Assembly: GCF_002798305.1 (NCBI RefSeq)
Contig: NZ_PCGR01000002.1
Location: 358,034-422,033 of the forward strand
DNA length: 64,000 nt
DNA from: Chryseomicrobium excrementi
GTDB taxonomy: Bacteria > Bacillota > Bacilli > Bacillales_A > Planococcaceae
Direction: 5' to 3'
Shown: piece by piece, positions 18,072-27,443 of the stretch
Numbering within the stretch: the first letter of the stretch is position 1
Layout of the letters: every line of letters begins with the position of its first letter
Position numbers and translations under genes: made by a program
The notes under the pieces: generated by a model
Database searches by the model: none
Told to the model about the DNA's origin: nothing
Seen by the model: the letters and a program-made list of their open reading frames with translations, nothing else

Positions 18072-18100
18072 TTGAATTTCGGACTTAAAGAAAGTAAAAT
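18072..18100 (+). promoter_or_regulatory. promoter of candidate small RNA
   Basis: TTGAAT (18072-18077), a 17-base spacer and TAAAAT (18095-18100), 23 bases after the ywhD stop. Confidence 0.5.
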
Positions 18101-18106
18101 GAAATT

Positions 18107-18226
18107 AAAGCTTACGTAACTGTAATGCTAGGACACGACGCTCTTTTACTAGTTTGCATACCCGTACACGCTCGTAAAAGCAGGCGTCACGACCCCAAAT
18201 GGCCGGAAACCATTTGGGGTTTTTTA
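18107..18226 (+). ncRNA. candidate small RNA or orphan leader
   Basis: Expected start near 18107, about seven bases after the TAAAAT. A long hairpin forms from GACGC plus CTTTTAC (18136-18149 region) and GTAAAAG plus GCGTC (18173-18187 region), followed by the terminator. There is no open frame with a ribosome site. It might be the leader of a lost pbpG gene. No known RNA family is recognised. Confidence 0.4.
18193..18226 (+). terminator. strong terminator after ywhD / candidate sRNA
   Basis: CCCCAAATGG (18193-18202) pairs with CCATTTGGGG (18210-18219); TTTTTTAT follows. Confidence 0.93.
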
Positions 18227-18229
18227 TAT

Positions 18230-18350
18230 TTTAGATGCGAAACAGGCTCGCCCAGAAGCTCCTCGGGAATCGGGCGTACCCTGTGAGGCGTTTTGTGCCT
18301 CAGAGGGTGCGTTCGATTTTTGAGTGTGCTTCTAGCCTGTGCAGCTCGCT
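18230..18350 (+). repeat. dispersed hairpin repeat, copy A
   Basis: Contains CTCCTCGGGAATCGGGCGT, the central hairpin TGAGGCGTTTTGTGCCTCA (18282-18301 region) and GTGCTTCTAGCCTG. It matches copy C (39025-39174, reversed) over about 110 bases. Confidence 0.75.
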
Positions 18351-18353
18351 TGC

Positions 18354-18470
18354 GTGTAGAGGCGCTTTTGCCTCTATGGAGGCGTTCCTTGCCTCATCGG
18401 TTGCGATGATATTTGGCGTGTGTTTCTAGGAGGCGCAACTCGATTACTTTAGATGTGTGTAGAACGCCGC
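18354..18470 (+). repeat. dispersed hairpin repeat, copy B
   Basis: Two hairpins, AGAGGCGCTTTTGCCTCT and GGAGGCGTTCCTTGCCTC, then GGTTGCGATGATATTTGG, GTTTCTAGGAGGCG and the tag CTCGATTACTTTAGATGTG. It is nearly identical to copy E (49411-49575) over GGTTGCGATGATATTTGG and beyond. The last part up to 18537 holds an imperfect inverted repeat ATCGTGTGCG/GCGCACGAT. Confidence 0.75.
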
Positions 18471-18596
18471 TCTAGAAATCGTGTGCGAATCCGGGACTTT
18501 TGTTTCTTTCTACGGCGAAACTGCGCACGATTCATAGACGATTCCCTCCCTTTCCTCTAGTATGGAAAGGGAACGGGCAGATTAAACGAAAAACAG

Positions 18597-18624
18597 TTGC
18601 ACTTTTTGAAAAAACCTGTATAGT
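18597..18624 (+). promoter_or_regulatory. speE promoter
   Basis: TTGCAC (18597-18602), a 16-base spacer and TATAGT (18619-18624), 44 bases before the gene. Confidence 0.65.
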
Positions 18625-18667
18625 TTGTCTGTATTTTAATTTTTTGAGTTTGAAAGGAGATAGATAA

Positions 18668-19501
18668 ATGAGCGGAAACTGGTATACAGAAAAGCAAACC
18701 GAAAACTTCGGCATTACGATGAAGATAAATAAAACGTTACACGTTGAACAGACAGAGTGGCAGTTCTTAGAGATGGCGGAAACAGCTGAATGGGGCAACA
18801 TGTTGTTCCTAGATGGCATGGTCATGACGTCTCAAAAAGACGAGTTTGTCTATCACGAGATGGTGGCACACGTGCCATTATTCACACACCCGAACCCAGA
18901 AAACGTATTAGTCGTTGGTGGAGGAGACGGTGGGGTTATTCGTGAAGTGATGAAGCACCCAAAAGTCAAAAAAGCGACGTTAGTTGATATAGATGGAAAA
19001 GTAATCGAGTACTCGAAAAAATACCTTCCTGAAATTGCTGGGGAACTCGACAACCCACGTGTGGAAGTCATCGTTGGTGACGGCTTCATGCACATCGCAA
19101 AATCAGAAAACGAATACGACGTCATCATGGTTGATTCTACAGAGCCAATGGGACCTGCAGTTGACCTGTTCACAAAAGGTTTCTACGCAGGGATCCACAA
19201 AGCACTGAAAGAAGACGGCTTATTCGTAGCGCAGTCTGACAACCCTTGGTTCAAAGCAGACCTGATCAAGCAAGTACAAAGCGACGTGAAGGAAATCTTC
19301 CCGATCACAAAGCTATACACTGCTAACATTCCAACATACCCATCAGGTCTATGGTGCTTCACAATCGGTTCGAAGAAACACGATCCGCTTGCTGTGCCAG
19401 ATGAGCAGTTCCATGAAGTCGATACGAAGTATTACACGAAAGAGCTTCACAAAGCAGCTTTCGTACTACCGAAATTCGTGAAAGATCTTGCAGGTGAGTA
19501 A
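18668..19501 (+). CDS. speE: spermidine synthase
   Basis: Aminopropyltransferase that joins decarboxylated SAM to putrescine. [13 protein letters not shown] near residues 81-93 binds the SAM moiety, [16 protein letters not shown] near 102-117, and [11 protein letters not shown] near 156-166 carries the catalytic acidic residue. The length of 277 residues fits. GAAAGGAGATAG precedes the ATG. It is followed by speB with one base between, so putrescine made through agmatinase feeds directly to this enzyme. Confidence 0.96.
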   Translation: MSGNWYTEKQTENFGITMKINKTLHVEQTEWQFLEMAETAEWGNMLFLDGMVMTSQKDEFVYHEMVAHVPLFTHPNPENVLVVGGGDGGVIREVMKHPKVKKATLVDIDGKVIEYSKKYLPEIAGELDNPRVEVIVGDGFMHIAKSENEYDVIMVDSTEPMGPAVDLFTKGFYAGIHKALKEDGLFVAQSDNPWFKADLIKQVQSDVKEIFPITKLYTANIPTYPSGLWCFTIGSKKHDPLAVPDEQFHEVDTKYYTKELHKAAFVLPKFVKDLAGE

Positions 19502-19502
19502 C

Positions 19503-20375
19503 ATGAGATTTGATGAAGCTTACAGCGGCAACGTCTTTATTAAAAGCAAACAAGATTATGAAAATGCACAAGCTGTGATCTACGGAATGCCGATGGACTG
19601 GACAGTGAGCTACCGTCCGGGTTCTCGTTTTGGCCCACAGCGTATTCGTGAAGTGTCGATTGGTCTTGAAGAGTACAGCCCGTATCTTGACCGCGAACTA
19701 GACGACGTGAACTACTTTGATGCAGGAGACATTCCACTTCCTTTCGGAAATGCAGAGAAGAGCCTGGAACTCATTGGCGGGTTCATCCGTCAACTGCTTC
19801 AAGACGGCAAAGTACCTGTCGGCATGGGCGGCGAGCACTTAGTATCTTGGCCAGTCATGAAAGAAGTGGCAGCAGTTCATAAAGACCTCGCCATCATTCA
19901 CATGGATGCGCACACAGATCTTCGCGTAGAGTATGAGGGAGAGCCACTCTCTCACTCGACACCGATTCGTAAGATTGCCGAGCACATCGGACCACACAAC
20001 GTCTACTCATTCGGAATCCGTTCTGGAATGAAAGAAGAGTTCGAGTGGGCGAAGGCAAATGGCATGGAAATCGCGAAGTTCGAAGTGTTGGAGCCACTGA
20101 AAAAAGTGCTACCGAAGCTTGAAGGCCGTCCGGTTTATGTGACAATCGACATCGACGTGTTAGACCCAGCGCATGCGCCAGGAACGGGAACTGTGGACTG
20201 CGGCGGAATCACTAGCCGTGAGCTACTTGCTTCAATCCATGCGATTGCGAACTCAGGCGTCAACGTCGTTGGCTTCGACTTAGTTGAAGTCGCACCAATC
20301 TACGATTCATCTGAACAAACAGCGAACACAGCATCGAAACTAATTCGTGAGATGTTGTTGGGATGGATTAAATAG
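19503..20375 (+). CDS. speB: agmatinase
   Basis: Binuclear manganese ureohydrolase that cleaves agmatine to putrescine and urea. GMGGEHLVSWPV near residues 104-115, HMDAHTDLR near 133-141 and IDIDVLDPAHAPGTG near 214-228 hold the metal ligands. The ATG at 19503 is chosen over the TTG at 19488 because it follows GCAGGTGAG and gives the usual N-terminus MRFDEAYSGN. A terminator follows. Confidence 0.96.
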   Translation: MRFDEAYSGNVFIKSKQDYENAQAVIYGMPMDWTVSYRPGSRFGPQRIREVSIGLEEYSPYLDRELDDVNYFDAGDIPLPFGNAEKSLELIGGFIRQLLQDGKVPVGMGGEHLVSWPVMKEVAAVHKDLAIIHMDAHTDLRVEYEGEPLSHSTPIRKIAEHIGPHNVYSFGIRSGMKEEFEWAKANGMEIAKFEVLEPLKKVLPKLEGRPVYVTIDIDVLDPAHAPGTGTVDCGGITSRELLASIHAIANSGVNVVGFDLVEVAPIYDSSEQTANTASKLIREMLLGWIK

Positions 20376-20389
20376 TTTTAGATGTAGAA

Positions 20390-20420
20390 AGAGTCTGTCA
20401 TCCGACAGGCTCTTTTTTTC
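20390..20420 (+). terminator. terminator of speE-speB
   Basis: AGAGTCTGTC pairs with GACAGGCTCT around ATCC, followed by seven Ts. Confidence 0.92.
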
Positions 20421-20478
20421 TATCCAAGCGACTACCCTTAGCCGTATAATGAACCTATGAAGAAAGGGGGAGGGGAAC

Positions 20479-21555
20479 ATGGTCCTAGACTTGTTTGTGA
20501 ATTTTTGTATTCTGTTCACGTTCGCAATGCTCCTGTTTTGGGTGGCTCGACAGCAAAAGCGAACCAAGTTCCCTCTTCTACGAAAATTTCCAGGGTATTC
20601 GATTGGCTTGATATCGGGTGTTTTCGGCGTCGTATTGATGCTGAAATCCATTCATGTGGGAAGTGCTATTATTATCGACGGTCGTATGGTGGTCCTCGCG
20701 TTATCCGGACTTTTTGGGGGACCTGTTGCACCTATAATTGCCGGTACAATAATGGGGATGGCGCGAATTTTAGTGAATGAAATAACTTGGCCTGCCATTA
20801 TTGCGGGTACCAATACTATAATCATTGGATTAATCATCGGTTTGGTAGCGAGGCGGATTCCCATCACATTTCAAAATGCTTGGAAGTACTTTGCGTATAC
20901 AACGATTCAAACGGTGCTTGTTATTGGATCCCTTTCCTTTGCCAACGAGTTTGTAGCAGGTCGAGGAGCTGTGTTCATCCTCTACTCGGTCATAAGCTTT
21001 GCTATTGTGTATGTCACGCTTTTAAAAATGGATCAGCTTTCAAGAGAAGTGGAGCAGATTGAACAGCACTCGTCTACTGACTATTTGACCGGAATTCCCA
21101 ACAACCGAAAGTTTGAAGAACGTTTCTATAACTGGCGTCAAGAAAGGGAGAGATTTCATCTGGCTGTTCTTGATATCGACTACTTTAAGCGAGTGAATGA
21201 TACTTACGGACATCCTACGGGTGACTTGGTCCTAGTGGAACTTGCTGACAGATTGAAGCGAACGACAACTAGTTTTGGAGGAGAAGTTGCGCGTATTGGA
21301 GGAGAAGAATTCGGAGTGCTTCTTTCCGCTACCACCACACACCATGCACTCGAACAAGCAGAACTTCTGAGAAAGAGTGTGGATTCGATAAGGTTTCAGC
21401 TCCCTGAAGGTCTAGAACTCCGAGTGACTGTAAGCATAGGGGTAGCATGTTATCCGGACGATGCGGAAGCGATGCCGGATCTCTATAAAAAAGCAGATGA
21501 ACGACTTTATGATGCGAAGCTAGGTGGCCGAAACAGCGTGAGAATTTCATCTTAG
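20479..21555 (+). CDS. membrane diguanylate cyclase, 5TM-5TMR_LYT plus GGDEF
   Basis: A 358-residue protein that should make cyclic di-GMP. Residues 1-180 carry about six membrane segments with the LytS/YhcK-type sensor pattern (IIDGRMVVLALSGLFGGP). Residues 190-355 form a GGDEF domain: DYLTGIPNNRKFEE, DIDYFKRVNDTYGHPTGD and the active motif GGEEF at about residue 274. The position of the RxxD feedback site just upstream reads SFGG, so product inhibition by the I-site is unlikely. A very strong ribosome site (AAAGGGGGAGGGG) precedes the ATG. It is a single-gene unit with its own terminator. Confidence 0.88.
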   Translation: MVLDLFVNFCILFTFAMLLFWVARQQKRTKFPLLRKFPGYSIGLISGVFGVVLMLKSIHVGSAIIIDGRMVVLALSGLFGGPVAPIIAGTIMGMARILVNEITWPAIIAGTNTIIIGLIIGLVARRIPITFQNAWKYFAYTTIQTVLVIGSLSFANEFVAGRGAVFILYSVISFAIVYVTLLKMDQLSREVEQIEQHSSTDYLTGIPNNRKFEERFYNWRQERERFHLAVLDIDYFKRVNDTYGHPTGDLVLVELADRLKRTTTSFGGEVARIGGEEFGVLLSATTTHHALEQAELLRKSVDSIRFQLPEGLELRVTVSIGVACYPDDAEAMPDLYKKADERLYDAKLGGRNSVRISS

Positions 21556-21563
21556 ATATGAGA

Positions 21564-21594
21564 AGAGCCCGTCCACCGACAGGCTCTTTTTTTC
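21564..21594 (+). terminator. terminator of the diguanylate cyclase gene
   Basis: AGAGCC and GTC pair with GAC and GGCTCT around a short loop; a long T-run follows. Confidence 0.88.
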
Positions 21595-21683
21595 GTGAAC
21601 CACTATATCTTCACATTCCACACAATTTCTCGTATACTAAAAAGGTTATAGAAAAATTCAACCAAACGAAATGAGGGCTTGAG

Positions 21684-22100
21684 ATGACCGAACAGGCAGG
21701 GATTCCGATTCAGCTGAAGATTGTGTCAACCTTCAAGCATCCCGGTACGAAAATGACACAGGAATACCACCGTGCAACCGGCACGATGCACTATAGAGAT
21801 GAGAAACGCTATCTTCGCTTTGAAGAAGTGACGGAAGAAGTCACGCAGACACTAGTGAAATTTGAGGGTTCGGGTGGGTTCATCCGGCGGCGCGGCGTCG
21901 CCGACATGCGCCTCGAATTTGAACTAGGGAAGCAGACGAAGGGACATTACAAAATGCATGGCCATACGATGCCACTAGAGGTCTACACGAACCGGATCAT
22001 CCATTCAGTAGGACATGACCGCATCGAATACGCCCTGTTTCAAGACAATCAAAAAATGGGCGACTATACCATTGACTATTACTATACGGAGGGCAACTAA
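21684..22100 (+). CDS. ywiB: YwiB family beta-barrel protein (DUF1934)
   Basis: A 138-residue protein of the DUF1934 family, small lipocalin-like beta-barrels of unknown role. VTQTLVKFEGSG near residue 52 and IIHSVGHDRIEYALFQDNQ near 110 fit the family. The stop codon is directly followed by the argS ATG, the same tight pairing as in B. subtilis, so the two are co-translated or at least co-transcribed. Confidence 0.88.
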   Translation: MTEQAGIPIQLKIVSTFKHPGTKMTQEYHRATGTMHYRDEKRYLRFEEVTEEVTQTLVKFEGSGGFIRRRGVADMRLEFELGKQTKGHYKMHGHTMPLEVYTNRIIHSVGHDRIEYALFQDNQKMGDYTIDYYYTEGN

Positions 22101-23765
22101 ATGAACGCTGTAGAACAACTGCAACAATCGATTAAAGACGCGCTGCAACAAGCAGTAGACGCAACAGGTCTTGCGGGAGATCAGACGGTCTCGATCCATC
22201 TCGAAGCACCACGTGACAAAGCGAACGGGGACTATGCAACGAACGTGGCAATGCAACTAACAAAGATTGCAAAGCAAAACCCACGCATGATCGCAGAAAA
22301 GATTCTTGAAAACTTGAAGACGGAAGGCACGCCAATCGAGTCGATTGAAATCGCGGGCCCTGGGTTCTTGAACATTCGCACGAGAAAAGATTACCTCCAA
22401 CAAGTCGTCAACATGGCCTTCACAGCGGGCTCTGCTTATGGTCGCTCTGATGCGGGCGAAGGGGAAAAAGTCCAAGTCGAGTTTGTTTCAGCGAACCCAA
22501 CTGGAGACTTGCACCTGGGTCACGCACGTGGAGCTTCTGTAGGAGATTCTCTATGCAACGTGTTGGATTTTGCAGGCTACGATGTCAGCCGCGAATATTA
22601 CATCAATGATGCAGGAAATCAAATCCACAACTTGGCGTTATCACTCGAGGCGCGTTATTTCCAAGCACTCGGTCAAGACCGCGACATGCCAGAAGACGGC
22701 TACCATGGTCAAGATATCAAAGACATCGCAGGCGAGCTGGCTGCGAACGATGGTGACAAATACGCATCACTTTCAGACGAAGAGCGTTATGAGTTCTTCC
22801 GTACGTACGGTCTTCAAAAAGAACTTGAAAAACTACAGAACGACTTAGCAGATTTCCGCGTGAACTTTGACGTATGGTTCTCAGAGTCTTCGCTTTATAA
22901 GAACGGCAAAATTGACGTGGCACTCGATAAACTTCGTGCCAACGGCCACATTTACGAAGAAGAAGGCGCGACTTGGTTCCGCTCGACTACGTTTGGAGAC
23001 GACAAAGACCGCGTCTTGATCAAACAAGATGGCAGCTACACATACTTGACTCCAGACCTTGCGTACCACGAAGACAAGATCAACCGTGGCTTTGAAAAGC
23101 TGATCAACATCTGGGGAGCCGACCACCACGGCTATATCCCGCGTATGAAAGCAGCGATTCAAGCACTTGGCTATGACCGTGACACATTAGAAGTTAGCGT
23201 CATTCAAATGGTTCAGCTCTACAAAGACGGCGAAAAAATGAAGATGAGCAAACGTACGGGTAAAGCTGTAACGATGCGTGAGCTAGTAGAAGAAGTGGGG
23301 CTTGATGCTGTCCGCTATTTCTTCGGAATGCGTTCAGGCGATTCGCACATGGACTTTGACCTCGACCTTGCCGTTTCGCAATCGAACGAGAACCCGGTGT
23401 ATTACGCACAATATGCACACGCACGTATTTGCTCAATCTTACGCGCTGCAGAAGAGCAGTCACTAGCTGCCTCTGTTGAGAACTTGCAGCTGTTGAACGA
23501 CGAAAAAGAAGAAGATTTGATGAAGAAAATTGGAGACTTCCCACAAGTCGTGGCGGATGCAGCAAAACTTCGTGCACCACACCGCGTGGCGACGTATATC
23601 CAAGAGCTTGCAGCGAACTTCCACAGCTTCTATAACGCTAACAAAGTGTTGGATCCAGAAGCACCGGAACTTTCAAGTGCTCGTCTTGCCCTGATTTCAG
23701 CGACGCGTCAGACGATTGAGAACGCCCTGAAACTATTAGGGGTTTCCGCTCCAGAAAAAATGTAG
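22101..23765 (+). CDS. argS: arginyl-tRNA synthetase
   Basis: Class I aminoacyl-tRNA synthetase for arginine, 554 residues. The HIGH box appears as HLGHAR in [13 protein letters not shown] near residues 131-143; the KMSKS-like loop reads [11 protein letters not shown] near residue 380. The N-terminal additional domain (residues 1-110) and the C-terminal anticodon-binding domain with the terminal [13 protein letters not shown] are both present. The ATG follows TAA of ywiB, with GGAGGGC as ribosome site. Confidence 0.97.
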   Translation: MNAVEQLQQSIKDALQQAVDATGLAGDQTVSIHLEAPRDKANGDYATNVAMQLTKIAKQNPRMIAEKILENLKTEGTPIESIEIAGPGFLNIRTRKDYLQQVVNMAFTAGSAYGRSDAGEGEKVQVEFVSANPTGDLHLGHARGASVGDSLCNVLDFAGYDVSREYYINDAGNQIHNLALSLEARYFQALGQDRDMPEDGYHGQDIKDIAGELAANDGDKYASLSDEERYEFFRTYGLQKELEKLQNDLADFRVNFDVWFSESSLYKNGKIDVALDKLRANGHIYEEEGATWFRSTTFGDDKDRVLIKQDGSYTYLTPDLAYHEDKINRGFEKLINIWGADHHGYIPRMKAAIQALGYDRDTLEVSVIQMVQLYKDGEKMKMSKRTGKAVTMRELVEEVGLDAVRYFFGMRSGDSHMDFDLDLAVSQSNENPVYYAQYAHARICSILRAAEEQSLAASVENLQLLNDEKEEDLMKKIGDFPQVVADAAKLRAPHRVATYIQELAANFHSFYNANKVLDPEAPELSSARLALISATRQTIENALKLLGVSAPEKM

Positions 23766-23781
23766 TACGCTATACCTACTA

Positions 23782-24006
23782 CAACAAGGTGCTCAAGTAA
23801 CGGATTGCTTGAGGTAAAAGGGAAGCTGGTGAAAGTCCAGCGCGGTCCCGCCACTGTAAACGACAACTGTCGTAAGCCAGGAAACCTGCCTTGTTGAATG
23901 CGCCGTAAACCTACGAGGATGGGGTGGTGTAAGTCGACTCTTTGTGTACGTTAGCCGATTTATACCTATTTCTACCCGTCTTTCCGTAGTGGAGAGGCGG
24001 GTTTTT
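23782..24006 (+). promoter_or_regulatory. cobalamin riboswitch with terminator
   Basis: Aptamer from about 23782 to 23932. CAACAAGG pairs with CCTTGTTG (P1). Conserved elements GCTGGTGAAAGTCCAGC, GGTCCCGCCACTGT and the B12 box AAGCCAGGAAACCTGCC are all there. The terminator CCCGTCTTTCC/GGAGAGGCGGG (23974-24001) plus T-run follows just before btuF. B12 binding should favour termination and shut off the uptake genes. Confidence 0.96.
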
Positions 24007-24034
24007 ATATACATAGAAAAGAGGGACGGACATC

Positions 24035-24988
24035 ATGAAAAAATGGTTAGGCAGTTTATTGATTGCACTACTCGTGCTTGCAGGTTGTAACGAACAAGAG
24101 GCTACACCTTCTGAGGTAACATCTCCTAAGATAGAACAAGGTACAGACTCCGTATTCCCACTGACGGTGACGGACGCTGTCGGGAACGAAGTGACGATTG
24201 AAGAAGCACCGGATGCCATCGTCTCGATGATTCCAAGCAATACAGAAATCCTTTTCGCATTAGGCCTTGATGAAGAAGTGGTAGGAGTCAGCGATTACGA
24301 CAATTACCCAGAAGCCGCTGCAACAAAAGAAAAAATTGGCGGGTTTGAATTTAACGTCGAAACCATTACGGCATTGCAGCCGGATTTGATTTTAGCGCAT
24401 GAGTCTGCTTGGTCAACGGCAGAAGCAGGTCTTCAGCCCTTAAAAGACGCTGGAGTTCCCATCTTTGTAGTAGGCAACGCCATGAGTTTTGATGAGACAT
24501 ATGAGACGATTGAAGCCATTGGTGAAGTGACAGGAAAAGCTGAAGAAGCCGAAACCCTTATTGCAGATATGCAAACACAAGTAAAAGAGGTCGAGGCCAA
24601 ATTAGCAGAGGTTGAAGACAAAAAAACGGTATTTATCGAGTCTTCAGGAGACCCTGAAATCTATACAGCTGGCCAAGGCACGTTAATGCAAGAATTCTTA
24701 GACCGTATCAACGCTGAAAATGCAGTTGCCGACCAAGAGGGTTGGTTCATGATGAACTCGGAAGAAATCGTCTCGCGCAATCCAGACGTCATCGTGTTGA
24801 CATATAACTATATCGAAAATGCTGTAGACGCAGTGAAGGCTCGTCCAGGCTTTGATCAAGTGACAGCGGTTCAGCAAGACGCTGTCGTGCAAGTGAACGA
24901 AGACATCGTGACACGTCCAGGACCACGCTTACCGCTTGCTCTTGAAGAGCTCGCAAAGGCTGTATATCCGGACTTGATGAATGACTAA
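24035..24988 (+). CDS. btuF: cobalamin-binding lipoprotein of ABC transporter
   Basis: Extracellular solute-binding lipoprotein (helical-backbone BtuF/FhuD fold), 317 residues. The signal peptide ends in the lipobox VLAGC at residue 18. SMIPSNTEILFALGLDEEVVG near residues 68-88 and the ALQPDLILAHES strand are typical of B12 and siderophore binders. The riboswitch directly upstream makes cobalamin or a precursor the likely ligand. It overlaps btuC by eight bases. The B. subtilis counterpart is YvrC. Confidence 0.92.
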   Translation: MKKWLGSLLIALLVLAGCNEQEATPSEVTSPKIEQGTDSVFPLTVTDAVGNEVTIEEAPDAIVSMIPSNTEILFALGLDEEVVGVSDYDNYPEAAATKEKIGGFEFNVETITALQPDLILAHESAWSTAEAGLQPLKDAGVPIFVVGNAMSFDETYETIEAIGEVTGKAEEAETLIADMQTQVKEVEAKLAEVEDKKTVFIESSGDPEIYTAGQGTLMQEFLDRINAENAVADQEGWFMMNSEEIVSRNPDVIVLTYNYIENAVDAVKARPGFDQVTAVQQDAVVQVNEDIVTRPGPRLPLALEELAKAVYPDLMND

Positions 24989-25976
24989 ACGGAAAGTGGG
25001 CTGGGTTGCATCGATTTTGCTGCTGCTCGCCTCTGTCTGGCTCGGCATCTCTGTAGGTGCCGTCCAGATCCCACTCAGTACGATATGGGGAGGGAGTGAG
25101 GATGCAACTGCCACGACGATTGTTTGGAACATTCGGATGCCACGCGTGTTCCTCGCTGCCCTTGTCGGAGCCGCCCTCGCTGTTGCAGGAGCGGCTTTTC
25201 AAGCCTTGCTGAAAAATCCTCTGGCAGACCCCTACACTTTAGGGGTCTCTTCAGGTGCTTCCGTTGGCGCGGTCGCCACGATCTTCTTTGGCATCTCACT
25301 ACCGGTCATCGGCATGTATACATTGCCACTTCTCAGTATGATTGGCGCCATTACGACTCTGTTAATTGTCGTATCCTTTGCGCGGATGATCGATCGCTCG
25401 CTTCGCATGGAGACAATCATTTTAACGGGGATTATCACGAGCTCCTTTTTCGGGGCGATGATTTCCTTGATGATCGCTTTGACTGGAGAGGAACTGCGTC
25501 AAATTATCGGTTGGTTACTCGGAAGTGTAGCGCTTCGTACATGGGCGCATGTTCAGATGATTGCTCCGTTTGTGTTGATTGCTGGAGCTTGGTTACTCGT
25601 TCGCGTTCGAGATTTGAATGCCCTGCAACTAGGCGAAGACCGTGCGCATCATTTAGGTGTCAACGTCTCTCGTGTGAAGAACGAAGTGCTCATTGCGGGT
25701 TCGATGTTGACAGGAGCAGCTGTTGCAGTCTCCGGAACTATCGGTTTTGTCGGTCTTGTCGTACCTCATATGGTGCGTCAATTGTTCGGTGCTGATAACC
25801 GCCATGTGCTGCCGCTCAGTATGATCAACGGCGCAACGCTTTTGATTCTATGTGACCTTGTCGCACGGACGATCATTGAACCGACTGAATTGCCGATCGG
25901 TGTCATGACCGCGTTTATCGGGGCACCAGTATTTGCATGGATCTTCTTCCGTCAACGCAGAAAGGGTGTGAAGTAG
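24981..25976 (+). CDS. btuC: cobalamin ABC transporter permease (FecCD family)
   Basis: A 331-residue permease with about ten membrane segments. RMPRVFLAALVGAALAVAG near residues 52-70 and NPLADPYTLGVSSGAS near 79-94 are the FecCD signatures; GFVGLVVPHMVRQLFGAD near 257-274 is the coupling loop region. The ATG lies inside the end of btuF (eight-base overlap) and the stop abuts the ATP-binding gene, so the three are translationally coupled. The B. subtilis counterpart is YvrB. Confidence 0.93.
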   Translation: MTKRKVGWVASILLLLASVWLGISVGAVQIPLSTIWGGSEDATATTIVWNIRMPRVFLAALVGAALAVAGAAFQALLKNPLADPYTLGVSSGASVGAVATIFFGISLPVIGMYTLPLLSMIGAITTLLIVVSFARMIDRSLRMETIILTGIITSSFFGAMISLMIALTGEELRQIIGWLLGSVALRTWAHVQMIAPFVLIAGAWLLVRVRDLNALQLGEDRAHHLGVNVSRVKNEVLIAGSMLTGAAVAVSGTIGFVGLVVPHMVRQLFGADNRHVLPLSMINGATLLILCDLVARTIIEPTELPIGVMTAFIGAPVFAWIFFRQRRKGVK

Positions 25977-27440
25977 ATGCTGAACGTACACAACCTCACA
26001 GGAGGCTATCAGCACCCGATAGTGAAAGACGTCTCGTTCGAAGTGAAGCCTGGTCAGATACTCGGAATCCTTGGGCCGAACGGAAGCGGAAAGTCGACAC
26101 TGCTCAAGATGGTCAGTGGATTGCTTTCTTCGAGTCAAGGAACGGTCGAGATTGATGGTAAACCGATTCAAGACTATCGACCGAAAGAGCTCGCTCGCAA
26201 GATGGCGGTGTTGCCACAGCTGCCTCCGCAAAGTTTTGGAATGACTGTGAAAGAAGCGGTGTCACTTGGGCGCTATCCGCACCAACAGGGGTTGTTCTCG
26301 AGCTGGAAGACAGCGGACGAAGAAGCGGTGATGGAAGCGATGCAGATCACACAGGTTGTCCCGTATGCGCTTCAAGAAATCACCACACTTTCAGGTGGGG
26401 AACAACAGCGTGTGTTCGTCGCGCAGGCTCTCGCGCAGCAAGCGGAACTGCTACTTCTCGACGAACCGACGAACCACTTAGATATTGCGCACCAAAAACA
26501 ATTGCTGGACACTTTGAAGACCCATGTCCAAATGCACCAAACCGCTGTGGTCATAGTGTTTCATGATATCAATTTAGCATCGCTTTATTGCGACCATTTG
26601 TTGCTGCTAGAAAAAGGGCGAGTTTCTGCCTACGGAGAACCGCATCAAGTAGTGGACAAAGCAACACTTGAAGATGTGTATGCGACGCGTCTTGATGTAG
26701 CGCCTCACCCCGTAGAGCCGAAGCCTCAGATGACGCTGTTGCCAGAAGATAGTGAAGCGGCCGGAAGCATCGTGCGAGCTGCAGATATCCAAGTGCTTGA
26801 TGACGTCGTCTTGCTTCACACAGAGCGTCCGATGCGGGTCGTATCCTCTGCCGTATTGAACCCGGGCTTTGGTTGGTACAGAACCCTCGTCAACCGCCAA
26901 GTCGAACCGACCTATAACGTCAATGATGTCGCCTCAGAAGTCAAAGAGTTTGCCGTTTCGCGTGGGTGGATTCCTACGGAGACGGTCATGCAATTGACAG
27001 CTGTTGCTACAAGAGGCGCCGTCATCCGTGAATACGAGGCTCCATTCGGGTCGGTCGTCATTTTAGTGACGGCGGGAGTCGGGAACGCTCTAGACGTGTC
27101 TCGCGCACATGAAGTGCAGACGTTGCCCGCGATTGGTACAATCAACACATGGATCCTCGTCAACGGCCATATGTCAGACGAAGCGTTCATTGAAGCGATG
27201 ATGACCGCAACAGAAGCAAAAACGAAGGCACTTGCTGAAGAGCAGGTGCTTGATTGCCGCACACAAACACTAGCTACAGGTACACCTACTGACAGCTTGG
27301 TCGTGGCTGCGACTCAGTCAGGAGAGGCACTACCATATGGTGGGCCGATCACAGAGCTCGGAAAACTTATCGGCAAAGGTGTCGTAGACTGTACACGCCA
27401 AGCCATTCGCCATTATCGCGATGCACAAAGGGAGGAATAA
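25977..27440 (+). CDS. btuD: cobalamin ABC transporter ATPase fused to CbiZ amidohydrolase
   Basis: A 487-residue two-domain protein. Residues 1-255 are an ABC ATPase: Walker A GPNGSGKST near residue 36, signature LSGGEQQR near 140, Walker B LLLLDEPT near 160. Residues 265-480 form a CbiZ domain (adenosylcobinamide amidohydrolase), shown by SSAVLNPGFGWYRTLVNRQV, TRGAVIREYEAP and TPTDSLVVAA. CbiZ removes the aminopropanol side chain of (adenosyl)pseudocobalamin or cobinamide so salvaged corrinoids can be rebuilt. B. subtilis YvrA has the same type of fusion. Import and remodelling are thus joined in one chain at the inner face of the membrane. Confidence 0.9.
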   Translation: MLNVHNLTGGYQHPIVKDVSFEVKPGQILGILGPNGSGKSTLLKMVSGLLSSSQGTVEIDGKPIQDYRPKELARKMAVLPQLPPQSFGMTVKEAVSLGRYPHQQGLFSSWKTADEEAVMEAMQITQVVPYALQEITTLSGGEQQRVFVAQALAQQAELLLLDEPTNHLDIAHQKQLLDTLKTHVQMHQTAVVIVFHDINLASLYCDHLLLLEKGRVSAYGEPHQVVDKATLEDVYATRLDVAPHPVEPKPQMTLLPEDSEAAGSIVRAADIQVLDDVVLLHTERPMRVVSSAVLNPGFGWYRTLVNRQVEPTYNVNDVASEVKEFAVSRGWIPTETVMQLTAVATRGAVIREYEAPFGSVVILVTAGVGNALDVSRAHEVQTLPAIGTINTWILVNGHMSDEAFIEAMMTATEAKTKALAEEQVLDCRTQTLATGTPTDSLVVAATQSGEALPYGGPITELGKLIGKGVVDCTRQAIRHYRDAQREE

Positions 27441-27443
27441 CAC

